Source: Chitinophagaceae bacterium
Lineage (GTDB): Bacteria; Bacteroidota; Bacteroidia; Chitinophagales; Chitinophagaceae
DNA: 64,000 nt
Direction of reading: 5' to 3'
Assembly: GCA_017307755.1 (NCBI GenBank)
Contig: JAFKGQ010000008.1
Span: forward strand, 186,001-250,000
In this document: positions 24,262 through 33,238 of the stretch, piece after piece
How positions within the stretch are numbered: the first letter of the stretch is position 1
Layout: every line of letters starts with the position of its first letter
Notes under the pieces: generated by a model
The model's input: only the letters and a program-made list of their open reading frames with translations
The model's database searches: none
What the model was told of the DNA's origin: nothing
Translations under genes and position numbers: made by a program

Positions 24262-25587
24262 TCAGCGTTCCTCCAGCAGGCTGTAAACGCTCGCATCATT
24301 TGCTTCCTGTATTATTTTGCCGGCCCTGGCTTCATCGGGATAATAATATTTGTAGTTTTTAGCTCTTAAGCTCTCCCGCTCAAACCCCAATCTTCCAAAC
24401 GCAAAATTCCCCATATATACTTTTAGCATGATGGCTAAAAGGACAATGACCACTGGCAGTTGGGCCTTTTTCCCTTTCAGCTTCAGAAATATAAAAAAGC
24501 ATATCGATGCCAGCAGAAGCTGTGGGTAGGTGAGGTATCGGCTGGTTTGAAAAAGCACGCCCTTTAAATTGCTCCTGAAATAGCCGGTGGCCAGCATCGT
24601 TGCCAGACAGAAGGCTGCAATAAACACCAGGGGCAATATATTGCTGTTGGAGCGAACGCTCTTGTAGGGGAATACAGCCGCCAATATGACCAGGACCAGT
24701 ATCCCCAATAACAAAGCATTGTTGAAATCCAACGGGGCGCCTGCCATTTTAATGATAAAAGATACGGCAGTGCTCACGTTGAATCCGCCTGGCTCCGCAG
24801 GCTCTGCCGCGGGCTTTATATAATGCAGAAAATACAATGGGGAAAAGACCACCGCAATGGACGCACTCACGATCTTCTTTGTCTTGTCGTTGCTGAATAA
24901 GACATATATGACTACCAGCAGCGAGGCCAGGATACCATTGCCGCTGGAAAAAATACATACGATCTGAAATAAGGCAGCGGGAATTAAATATTTCCTTTTC
25001 AGGCTGTAAAGGAACAGGGTTACAAAGAACAGCATGACGATGCCATAGTTCTGGACGCTTGCCATGGCAATGACACCACTCCCATATGTGTTCAGATCAA
25101 ATATGCAAAGCGCCCAGATAAAAGCAAGGATGCTCCAATATTTGTCTGTCGCTTTGCGGATAAAATATATGGACACCGGAAAGATCACTACCAATTGAAG
25201 GTCCCCGATAAGGATGATGTTCCTGAAATTTATATCGCCGAATAAATAATAATACGATACATATAATACTCTTGAATGAAATAACCTGTGTTCATTGTGC
25301 TGACTGAATAATAGGCAGATCTTCTCCCAAAAAGACGCCAATCTGAAATTGTGTAGGAAGTCAAGGATGGCGTCGTAGTCATCCATGATGGGGATATTTA
25401 CTGCATGTTCACTGGCGACTTTGAAGAATAGCAGGGCAGGTATAAAAATCCATATATGTATAAGATAGGCCAGCGGCGAACGCCCGGGGGCCGGCAACTC
25501 ATTGTTTTGACTTGCCGGGATAGATATAGGCCTCTCCTTCTTTTTTTTGGCGGGCAGTTGCTTAGTGGCGCCGGAATTCACTTTCAT
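24262..25587 (-). CDS. Polytopic membrane protein, GT-C glycosyltransferase-like, unknown
   Basis: The product is 441 aa from ATG 25587 (MKVNSGATKQ); a TTG-started extension of 13 codons looks less likely. A charged N-terminal tail of about 30 residues (KKKKERPISIP) precedes about ten hydrophobic helices. The first periplasmic loop contains NIPIMDDYDAILDFL and LLFSQHNEHRLFHSR. An acidic pair just after the first helix, followed by a His/Arg-rich loop, is typical of GT-C type polyprenyl-phosphate-sugar glycosyltransferases. That is inference; no named family was identified. A 21-bp-phased repeat array lies about 70 bp upstream. No neighbouring glycan genes suggest a pathway. Confidence 0.7.
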   Translation of the reverse strand: MKVNSGATKQLPAKKKKERPISIPASQNNELPAPGRSPLAYLIHIWIFIPALLFFKVASEHAVNIPIMDDYDAILDFLHNFRLASFWEKICLLFSQHNEHRLFHSRVLYVSYYYLFGDINFRNIILIGDLQLVVIFPVSIYFIRKATDKYWSILAFIWALCIFDLNTYGSGVIAMASVQNYGIVMLFFVTLFLYSLKRKYLIPAALFQIVCIFSSGNGILASLLVVIYVLFSNDKTKKIVSASIAVVFSPLYFLHYIKPAAEPAEPGGFNVSTAVSFIIKMAGAPLDFNNALLLGILVLVILAAVFPYKSVRSNSNILPLVFIAAFCLATMLATGYFRSNLKGVLFQTSRYLTYPQLLLASICFFIFLKLKGKKAQLPVVIVLLAIMLKVYMGNFAFGRLGFERESLRAKNYKYYYPDEARAGKIIQEANDASVYSLLEER

Positions 25588-25654
25588 TCCCTGGATATTA
25601 TTGTACGCCCCAAGATAAAATTTCAAGATAAGATCGTCAGTGAGAGTTCATAGT

Positions 25655-25703
25655 CGTGCAGTTTTTATGTATAACCGTGTCAAAAAACCAAAAAAGCGTG
25701 TCA
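25655..25703. promoter_or_regulatory. Three CGTG-core repeats at exact 21-bp spacing upstream of membrane protein gene
   Basis: On the plus strand CGTGCAG occurs at 25655, CGTGTCA at 25676 and CGTGTCA at 25697, each exactly 21 bp apart. On the strand of the target gene (24262-25587) they read TGACACG. The core and the spacing equal those of the array at 14461-14523. The array lies between the 3' end of the MFS gene and the start of the polytopic membrane protein, so it is probably the operator of the latter. Confidence 0.55.
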
Positions 25704-25773
25704 ATTGATCCGGGGTCCCGGCTGGGTTTCCCGGCTTTGGGGTTATCTTTTACCACCGTTCGAATTAAAAAAA

Positions 25774-26970
25774 TTACAATTCAATTGTTCTCCTACTCCA
25801 CCACAACACGATCCCCCCCATCACCGCAATAATAAGATAACCCGCCCCGATCTCTAACTGTGACACCGGATTTAACAAAGCAGCGATCCCGTAACTAAGT
25901 CCCGCGGTAAAGGTATACGCCAGCCCTCCCGCCAACCCTCCGGCAATACCCGCCGCCCGGGGAAAACGGGCAAGACAGTACGTAAAATAATTATTAAAAA
26001 CAAAGCCTGCGGTGACATGCACGGCAAATGCAAAGCCCACCATCGTCCAGATATTGGATACCAGCGACGAGCCCGCGATCATGGCCACCACCAGCAAACC
26101 CTGCACGATATAAGCCACCCTGTTCTTCGGATAAAAAGGCTTCCGGATCAGCCCTTTCCCCAAAAAACCTCCACACATCCAGGCAAATCCCAGGATCAAC
26201 GACACATAGCCTGCGACAATAGGAGAAAAATGCATCTCATGCTCTATCACAAACGGCCCTGTCAGACTAAAGAACATGATCATCGCATAACATAAACCCA
26301 ACATCAGGATACCATAGTTATAATCCCTGGCGGAAAGAATAGTACGATAATTGTCGAGGACATGCCGGAAAGACAGGGGTATGCGCTCTCTGATCGTCTC
26401 CCCGGAAAAAAGCCCCTGCAGGATCAACAAAAGAAGACCATATATGGCCAGCACATAAAAATTGGACCGCCAGCCAAAACCATGTTCCAGATAACCACCG
26501 ACAAAAGGAGCCACTATCGGGCCCACAGACCAGACTATCGTCATCAGACTGAGATAGTGCCTTCTCTTATCCCCCTCATAAATATCCGAAAAAAAAGCCC
26601 GGCCGGCCACCACGATAAAGCCGATGCAAAACCCTTGCAAACACCGCATCATATATATGATGATGATACTATGGCTCCAGGCTGTCGCCAGACAGGAAAG
26701 CGAAAAGACCAGCAAGGCGCCCATACTGATCCTCCGTCTGCCGAAGGTATCCAGAAAAGAACCCGAGATCAATTGAGAGAGTCCATAGCTCACCAGAAAT
26801 AACGACAGGGTCAGTTGCACCTGTGCTACGGGAAGACCCAATTCCTGGGCCATGGTCGGTAAAGAGGGGAGATAAATGTCCGTGCCAAAGCCGGAAATAG
26901 GTACAATGAAGTAAGTTACGATGGTGGCAATCCTGTATTTCCCGGGCTGCAGTCTTTTTATATCCTTCAT
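25774..26970 (-). CDS. MFS drug-efflux-type transporter (Bcr/CflA family)
   Basis: This 398-aa protein has twelve predicted transmembrane helices. The N-terminal half shows PISGFGTDIYLPSLPTMA, the Bcr/CflA signature. The MFS loop 2-3 motif is SGSFLDTFGRRRISMGALL, and CLQGFCIGFIVVAGRAFFSD lies in helices 4-5. The family exports drugs and sometimes dipeptides or arabinose with proton antiport. Substrate cannot be assigned. It stands alone, with about 205 bp of featureless sequence upstream (26971-27175). Confidence 0.92.
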   Translation of the reverse strand: MKDIKRLQPGKYRIATIVTYFIVPISGFGTDIYLPSLPTMAQELGLPVAQVQLTLSLFLVSYGLSQLISGSFLDTFGRRRISMGALLVFSLSCLATAWSHSIIIIYMMRCLQGFCIGFIVVAGRAFFSDIYEGDKRRHYLSLMTIVWSVGPIVAPFVGGYLEHGFGWRSNFYVLAIYGLLLLILQGLFSGETIRERIPLSFRHVLDNYRTILSARDYNYGILMLGLCYAMIMFFSLTGPFVIEHEMHFSPIVAGYVSLILGFAWMCGGFLGKGLIRKPFYPKNRVAYIVQGLLVVAMIAGSSLVSNIWTMVGFAFAVHVTAGFVFNNYFTYCLARFPRAAGIAGGLAGGLAYTFTAGLSYGIAALLNPVSQLEIGAGYLIIAVMGGIVLWWSRRTIEL

Positions 26971-27175
26971 TTAGAGCGGTTAACACCCAAGGCCTGCAAT
27001 TGTTCAATACCAAAAAAACCTTAACGATCAAACGTCGCTTACACAAAAACACATTTTTCACATAGATATACTTAGCAATTCATATAGCAACTAATTATCA
27101 TGCAAAATACCCCCCAACACACCCCCCCTTTACTCCCGGTGATGCGTGTTTGCTTTGTTGCGCAAGACATTATCT

Positions 27176-30100
27176 ATGAAAAAGACTACTTTCTGCTTAC
27201 TTCTGACCCTTACCTGTTCTCTTATCGCAAAAAACATTCTCGCCCAATCTCCCGGTATTGTAGTCCGCACTGCCGGCGGTCCTTACAGCACGATACTGGA
27301 CCCGAACCAGGATGGCTTCACGTCCAAGACTTCCGCGGGCTTCAGCACCAGCGACATCGGCGCTGCATATAGCGAGATACCTTACAAGATTGTGCCGCCC
27401 GCCATCGCGGAACCCACCGGCGACAATATCACAGGCCCCACAGGAGGGTTTACCGATATCGTAAGCTCGGTGGATGGCAGTGGTTTATATGCCTATTATG
27501 ACGGCACCAATCTGCTATTGCGTCTCCGGATCGGCAATGTTATCAGTGGCGCCAAAGGTTATAGCGTATTACTGGACACCGACGGCAAAATGGGTAACAG
27601 CGGTCCTTATGCCGACCCCAATTACATCGCCCCCACCAATACGAGCTATGGCAATCCCGGTTTTGAATACGAGGTGGTGCTCAGGACAGGCACCGACGTA
27701 GCCGTTTATAACGTGGACGGCACCACCACCCCCGTCCTTGTGGCATCTTATCCTTTGAGCACAAATTCCCTGATCTCCGTCGCCCTGACCACCAACAGCG
27801 GGAACCCGGATTATTTTTACGACTTTGCCGTCCCCGTCACCGCGATCGGCTCCCCTTCCTCTTTCAGGATGGCAGCCACTACAACGACCTCCGCCTCCTC
27901 CGCCTTCCAGGGTAACCGGTCGGACATCTATGGCGTTAACGACGCCGCCTACCCCAATGTCGCGTCCGCATGGCAGACAGTGATCAATGCACAGCCCACC
28001 ATCCACCTGACGGATCTTGCCTCCGGCGGAACGGGCGTGGGGGCCACTGCTACCGCAGCGCCCACTATTAATTCTCCGATCACCAGCGGATCGTCCGTTG
28101 CAGTAACAGGTACCTGGACCCGGATGGACGTCAGCAAACCTTCCACCGCAACCATCACCTTGTATAAGAACGGCACGGCCGTCGGCACCACCACCGTATC
28201 CACAGGCGGCACCTGGTCGATCACCGTCCCGTCTATCGCCAATGGGGATGTCTTTTATGCCACGGCCCAGGCCACCGGCGAATCCATGAGCCTGCAATCC
28301 TCATCCATCACCGCCGGATGCAGCAGCGTCCCGGCCGCACCCGTCCTTACCTGCGCCTCTACAAAAGGTATCTCCGGCACCCGGCCCGCAGGTACTACAA
28401 TATTGGTCTATCAACTGCCGACAACTACCGCGTCTCCAACCTCCATACCCCTGACCACCAATATCACCTACCCTACCACTACCACTTTTGCTTATTTTGT
28501 CAACGGATGTTCAGGCGGCACCAATAATGTAGCCAATGGCACTTATATGCTGATGACTAGCAACGGCGGCTGTACCTCCACACCCGTTTTCGATTGCATC
28601 GCCAATGGCAACAGCACCGTGACAGTACTGGCGATCGACGGGACCCTCGCCGTCACCACCCCCATCTACCCCTATCAAACCACCATCAGCGGCACAGGCG
28701 CCACCAGCGGCGAGATCATCCGCCTGTTTATCAACGGCCAATATAAATCCACCATCACCGCATCCGGCAGCACCTTTTCTTTTACAGGGCTGACACTAAA
28801 TAGTTCAGACCAGCTACAGTTATACATTTACAAGGGCGTCACCTGTATGACGACGACCAATACCTACACCGTCAGCTGCTATACACAGCCCCCGGTGATC
28901 ACCACCAACAGCAGCGGCAATCTATTGTCTTCCGCCACATCGATCAGCGGGACCTCCGTTTACGCCAGCGCCACCGTCACACTATATAAAGGTGTCTCTC
29001 CCTCCGGCGTCGCCGTAGGATCGCCCGTCACTACCTCTGCCAGCGGCGGTTGGTCCTTTACAGGACTTACCCTGACAGCCGGGGATAATTATTACACCAC
29101 GATCTCGTCGGGAGGATGTACAAGCCCTTCCTCCTCCGCCGCCTCCGTACTATCGCCCACAACAGCCTGCCCCACCATCACAGGCAGCTATACAGAGAGC
29201 AGCACAAGCGTAACAGGGACCATGCCATCAGCCTTCACAGGCACCGTCCGGCTCTATCTCGATGGAGTCCAGATAGGATCTGCCAGCCTTACCGCATCCA
29301 CCTCCTGGACGATCAATTCTTTTACCTATCCGCTCTATCCCGGCGGCGTCCTGAGCGTCACCGCCCAGACAACAGGCGCTGCCGAGAGCACAGGCTGCCC
29401 CTCTACCGCCACCATCGGGTGTACTTCCCCGCCGACCCCTTCGATATCCCCTACCAGCGCAACCATCAGCACCGGACAAACAGTAGCCTTTAATGTCAGC
29501 AATGTCTCTGCCGGCACCTGGTATGCCCTGCTGGATAATAACGGGGTGAGCTATGCGACATCAGTATATAAAACAAACACAACCTCTTTTAATCTCACGA
29601 CAAATACATTCAATACCATCGGCTCCTACAACCTGAACCTGACGGCTAACAAATTATCCGGCTGCCCCCTGAGCTTCCACACGGCCTCTGTGCTGGTGTC
29701 TGCGCCCCTGCCCCTTACCCTGGTGGACTTTAATGCCTCCACCGAGGACAGGTCGGTCCTTCTTCAATGGATGACGGAGGATGAGCAGAATGTAAGCCAT
29801 TTCGAAGTGGAAAGAGGTTTTGACGGTAGCGTATTCGCCGCCATCGGCCAGGTCAAAGCCGTCGGCAACAGCCGGTTGCCGGAAACTTACAGGTTTACAG
29901 ACCCGGCGCCAGGCACCGGAAAGTTTTTTTACAGACTAAAAATGGTAGATCTCGACGGCAGCGCCACCTATAGTAAGATAGCCGTGGTCGCCCTGACACC
30001 GGCGCTAACGGTGACATCCATAGCGCCCAATCCCTTTTCGGACGCCATCAACATCGAATTGCAATTGGGACAACCGCAACAGCTGCACATAAGGTTGATA

Positions 30101-30268
30101 GACGCCGCAGGGAAAGTAATGAGGTCGGTGCTGTACAATGGACAGAAAGGAGTGAATACGATTCAGATCCAACAGCTCAGCCGCCTGTCGGATGGAGTAT
30201 ATATCCTGCAGCTGCACACAGCCGGCCAGGAAATACAATTCAAAGTGCTCAGGGCTGGCGGGAAATGA
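27176..30268 (+). CDS. Large cell-surface or secreted protein with Ig-like repeats and type IX sorting domain
   Basis: From ATG 27176 the protein is 1030 aa with a signal peptide (MKKTTFCLLLTLTCSLIAKNILAQ). A GTG-started extension of ten codons is rejected. The first about 280 residues form a domain beginning GGPYSTILDPNQDGF and containing VSSVDGSGLYAYYDGTNLLLRLRIG. Then come several Thr/Ser/Gly-rich Ig-like modules, each with a TVTLYKG- or TITLYKNGT-type strand and Cys pairs (about 280-860). A domain with DRSVLLQWMTEDEQNVSHFEVE follows. The last about 85 residues are a type A T9SS C-terminal domain (IAPNPFSDAINIEL, LSDGVYILQL). It is probably exported and anchored by the type IX system as an adhesin-like or matrix protein. 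Its 3' end overlaps the convergent GH43 gene by 20 bp. Confidence 0.87.
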   Translation: MKKTTFCLLLTLTCSLIAKNILAQSPGIVVRTAGGPYSTILDPNQDGFTSKTSAGFSTSDIGAAYSEIPYKIVPPAIAEPTGDNITGPTGGFTDIVSSVDGSGLYAYYDGTNLLLRLRIGNVISGAKGYSVLLDTDGKMGNSGPYADPNYIAPTNTSYGNPGFEYEVVLRTGTDVAVYNVDGTTTPVLVASYPLSTNSLISVALTTNSGNPDYFYDFAVPVTAIGSPSSFRMAATTTTSASSAFQGNRSDIYGVNDAAYPNVASAWQTVINAQPTIHLTDLASGGTGVGATATAAPTINSPITSGSSVAVTGTWTRMDVSKPSTATITLYKNGTAVGTTTVSTGGTWSITVPSIANGDVFYATAQATGESMSLQSSSITAGCSSVPAAPVLTCASTKGISGTRPAGTTILVYQLPTTTASPTSIPLTTNITYPTTTTFAYFVNGCSGGTNNVANGTYMLMTSNGGCTSTPVFDCIANGNSTVTVLAIDGTLAVTTPIYPYQTTISGTGATSGEIIRLFINGQYKSTITASGSTFSFTGLTLNSSDQLQLYIYKGVTCMTTTNTYTVSCYTQPPVITTNSSGNLLSSATSISGTSVYASATVTLYKGVSPSGVAVGSPVTTSASGGWSFTGLTLTAGDNYYTTISSGGCTSPSSSAASVLSPTTACPTITGSYTESSTSVTGTMPSAFTGTVRLYLDGVQIGSASLTASTSWTINSFTYPLYPGGVLSVTAQTTGAAESTGCPSTATIGCTSPPTPSISPTSATISTGQTVAFNVSNVSAGTWYALLDNNGVSYATSVYKTNTTSFNLTTNTFNTIGSYNLNLTANKLSGCPLSFHTASVLVSAPLPLTLVDFNASTEDRSVLLQWMTEDEQNVSHFEVERGFDGSVFAAIGQVKAVGNSRLPETYRFTDPAPGTGKFFYRLKMVDLDGSATYSKIAVVALTPALTVTSIAPNPFSDAINIELQLGQPQQLHIRLIDAAGKVMRSVLYNGQKGVNTIQIQQLSRLSDGVYILQLHTAGQEIQFKVLRAGGK

Positions 30269-31232
30269 CAGGCCAGCCCTCACGCCAACTGATCTTCTCT
30301 ATCCGCAGCCTGGACTTCCCTTCATCCGTGGCATCATATCCATGAAAGATGAGATAGTCGATCCCGTCAAAGCTCACCGTCGCGCTATGCCCCACCCCAT
30401 GCCACTTCTTATCCCCTTCGAGCACCAATGACCCACCCCCCAGGTTCATAGGCACCCCATCCCTGTCTACATACGGCCCCTGTATCCGCGAAGACCTCCC
30501 CACCATGATCTTATACGTACTCTTCTCCCCACGACAGCAATAATCAAAAGATACAAAGAGATAATAATAGCCTTCACGACAAAAAATGAACGGGGCCTCG
30601 ATGGCCGCATCACCCGCCACAGAATCAGGCAGAACGGGGTTCCTCGACCGTGAAGCCACCGTATACCACTCCTCGGGATCAGCCACGGCCAGCCTGTCCG
30701 CACGCAGCCTGACCAGTTTGATCCCATGCCAGAAAGAGCCAAACACCAGCCAGGGCGCTCCACCCTCATCCACTATCAGATTGGGGTCGATGGCATTCCA
30801 TTCATCACGTCCCGGTACAGACTGTATCACCTTTCCATGATCCACCCATTTGAAATCCTTCGAAGAAGGGTCCAGCGTCTTGTTTGTTGCAACGCCGATA
30901 CAGGAAGTATTCTTCCCAAAAGCAGACACTGAATAATATAAATAATAAAGACCGTTATACAGGCTGATATCCGGCGCCCAGGTATGACCAAGATACCCGG
31001 GGATAACTTTCACCGCCCACTCGGGGGCCTTGTCGAACACAGGTTTCTCCCGTCGCCAGGTAGTCATGTCCTTCGACGAATACACCGTTATCCCAAAGCC
31101 GGTACAAAAAAGATAATACGTGCTGTCCTGCCGGATCATCACAGGGTCGTGTACAGGTATCTGGGCAGATACTCCTCCGACGACCAGCAAACAACAAACA
31201 CCCAGCGCGATCTTATTTCGTAGCATCCGCAT
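30249..31232 (-). CDS. GH43 endo-arabinanase-type glycosidase
   Basis: This 327-aa protein has a signal peptide (ALGVCCLLVVGGVSAQ). It is a five-blade propeller of the GH43 family. The three catalytic acids are visible: Asp in PVHDPVMIRQ (base), Asp in NAIDPNLIVDE (pKa modulator) and Glu in AAIEAPFIF (acid). SFWHGIKLVRL and HGVGHSATVSFDGIDYLIFHGYD are typical of the endo-alpha-1,5-arabinanase subgroup. It is the last gene of the arabinan operon and overlaps the end of the GH51 gene by 20 bp. A second start (ATG 31226) is equally possible. Expected role: cleaving the alpha-1,5-arabinan backbone in the periplasm or at the surface. Confidence 0.92.
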   Translation of the reverse strand: MRMLRNKIALGVCCLLVVGGVSAQIPVHDPVMIRQDSTYYLFCTGFGITVYSSKDMTTWRREKPVFDKAPEWAVKVIPGYLGHTWAPDISLYNGLYYLYYSVSAFGKNTSCIGVATNKTLDPSSKDFKWVDHGKVIQSVPGRDEWNAIDPNLIVDEGGAPWLVFGSFWHGIKLVRLRADRLAVADPEEWYTVASRSRNPVLPDSVAGDAAIEAPFIFCREGYYYLFVSFDYCCRGEKSTYKIMVGRSSRIQGPYVDRDGVPMNLGGGSLVLEGDKKWHGVGHSATVSFDGIDYLIFHGYDATDEGKSRLRIEKISWREGWPVISRQP

Positions 31233-33237
31233 ATTCAGTAGACGATAATTTTACCTTAAAGACAGAAAAGGAATAGGGCGCCGCATCCACATCGACCGCC
31301 TTACCCTTTACTTCTATCTGTCTGTCCGAAGGGACTACCATCACAGCATCTCCGACCTTGTTGACCGCGCTCAGCGCAGTATTCCCCAACACGGTCAGCG
31401 TGCCTGTCCTGGATAACTTCTTCACCCCCTCAATATTCAATTGGAGAGACTGCGCCGTCGCCGAGGTATTCACCATCTTTACAATAAGCTCGTTCGATCT
31501 TCTATCTATCACCGCGGAAGCATACAAGCTATCTTCACCCGCCAATGACTTGTTGTTACGAAGGGCAGGCACCACGTCCGTCCCTTTGTTTAGAGAGAAA
31601 AGTTTTTGCACATAATAATTGGGGGTGCCATTCACCTGGAGGTTATTCACCCATATCAGGTCGGGCGTCCACTGCCATCCATCCACATGGGCAAACAAAG
31701 GTGCATAGCTGGCCATTTCCACTACGTCCGCATTTCTTTCCAACCCCGTCATAAAAGCCGCCTCGGACAACGCCGTCTGCCAGTTGTTCCTGTTCTCTAC
31801 ACTGACCGTACGATCGCTTTGTGCGGCGTACTCGCCTGCAAATACTTTTGAGCCGTTGCGGGGAAAAGTGTCATACCGGCGGGCGTTTTGCAGGAACCAT
31901 TCCGGCCGGCGATAATAATGTTCATCGATAATGTCCGCGTGCATGCCCCGCAGCTCCTTATTCAGATAGTCATATCTGTCCCCATTGGGGTCGGTGCCGC
32001 AGCTGTTCACCAGCCTGATATCCGGGTACTTTTCCTTGATGGCTTTTGTAAATACTTTCAGCCGAGCGATATACTGCGGACCCCAATTCTCATTCCCGAT
32101 GCCCATCATCTTTAAATGGAACGGCTCCGGATGACCCATGTCGGCTCGTATCTTCCCCCATTTTGTATTTACATCCCCATTGGCAAATTCGATCAGGTCC
32201 AACGCATCCTGTACATAGGGGTCCAACTCTTCGAGAGGGACCACCTCCGCCGTATTGTACTGGCAGGCCATGCCGCAATTGAGAATGGGCAGGGGCGATG
32301 CGCCGATATCCTCCGCCAGCTGGAAATATTCATAAAACCCAAGCCCAAATGTCTGGAAATAGTCAGGGGTGGGCCGGTGTGCAAATTCGACGTTCCAACG
32401 GTTCATGATCAGCTGCCGCTGGTCCACAGGACCAAGGGTCTTTTTCCATTGGTACCTGTTCGACAGATCACGTCCTTCTACAATACAGCCCCCGGGAAAT
32501 CTGATAAAGCCCGGCTTCATATCCGCCAGCATTTGTATCATATCCGCCCGCATGCCGCCGGGACGCCCCTTCCAGGTGTCCTCAGGAAAAAGAGATACCA
32601 TATCCATGTCTATCACCCCGGCGCCTTCAACCCGGATATTGAGCCGGCCACGTAAGGCCGTATCCGTCGAATGGAGACTAACAGCCAGCTTCTTCCACTC
32701 CTGTCCCGGAGTGACCGCCGGGGTCAACACTTCAGACCCGATGACCCGGCCCGCACTGTTCACCAGCTCCAACCGCAGCTGCAATCCGGCTGCCGGCAGA
32801 CGATATTGCATTGAAAAATCATAGCGCAGCCCTTTTTTGATCCCCATGCCCCGGAAGCCTTCGTTGGTCAGACTTAACGTGTCGGCGGGGTTGCTCTTAC
32901 TGATCCTGAGATAGCGAGGATTGGTGGGAGACTCTTCCTTTCTGTTCTGCACCAACACACTGCCCTCGTGAAATGTACTTTGACGCACCTTCCACCCCAT
33001 CAACGGCTCATAAAACTCAAAGCTTCTGTTCTTCACCATCTCCGCATAGATACCTCCGTCGGCGCCCAGGTTGATATCCTCAAAAAATACCCCCCACATG
33101 GTTGGCTGGACCCTGGCAACAGACGTACCCGCCTTTACAACGATGGCGGCCCTCTTTTGCGCGTACGCCGCTTGCGTCAGCATAGAAATAAATAAACTCG
33201 TTACTGCAAACCATTTTTTTATCATCATATGACTCAT
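31213..33237 (-). CDS. GH51 alpha-L-arabinofuranosidase
   Basis: From ATG 33237 (MSHMMIKKWFAVTSLF) the protein is 674 aa with a signal peptide ending in QAAYAQ. A 12-codon extension into the upstream gene is possible but less likely. It shows GVFFEDINLGADGGIYAEM, a carbohydrate-binding-like beta domain (about 80-220), FIRFPGGCIVEG, the acid/base Glu in MGIGNENWGP (about 383) and the nucleophile Glu in KVFAGEYAAQ (about 469). GH51 enzymes remove terminal alpha-L-arabinofuranosyl residues from arabinan and arabinoxylan. Its ATG is one base after the upstream GH43 stop codon, so translation is probably coupled. Confidence 0.95.
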   Translation of the reverse strand: MSHMMIKKWFAVTSLFISMLTQAAYAQKRAAIVVKAGTSVARVQPTMWGVFFEDINLGADGGIYAEMVKNRSFEFYEPLMGWKVRQSTFHEGSVLVQNRKEESPTNPRYLRISKSNPADTLSLTNEGFRGMGIKKGLRYDFSMQYRLPAAGLQLRLELVNSAGRVIGSEVLTPAVTPGQEWKKLAVSLHSTDTALRGRLNIRVEGAGVIDMDMVSLFPEDTWKGRPGGMRADMIQMLADMKPGFIRFPGGCIVEGRDLSNRYQWKKTLGPVDQRQLIMNRWNVEFAHRPTPDYFQTFGLGFYEYFQLAEDIGASPLPILNCGMACQYNTAEVVPLEELDPYVQDALDLIEFANGDVNTKWGKIRADMGHPEPFHLKMMGIGNENWGPQYIARLKVFTKAIKEKYPDIRLVNSCGTDPNGDRYDYLNKELRGMHADIIDEHYYRRPEWFLQNARRYDTFPRNGSKVFAGEYAAQSDRTVSVENRNNWQTALSEAAFMTGLERNADVVEMASYAPLFAHVDGWQWTPDLIWVNNLQVNGTPNYYVQKLFSLNKGTDVVPALRNNKSLAGEDSLYASAVIDRRSNELIVKMVNTSATAQSLQLNIEGVKKLSRTGTLTVLGNTALSAVNKVGDAVMVVPSDRQIEVKGKAVDVDAAPYSFSVFKVKLSSTEYADATK

Positions 33238-33238
33238 G

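Noticed and set aside
27569..28297. 242-codon minus-strand Gly/Asp-rich frame
   Set aside because: Antisense to the Thr/Ser-rich repeats of the type IX secretion substrate; composition is explained by that.
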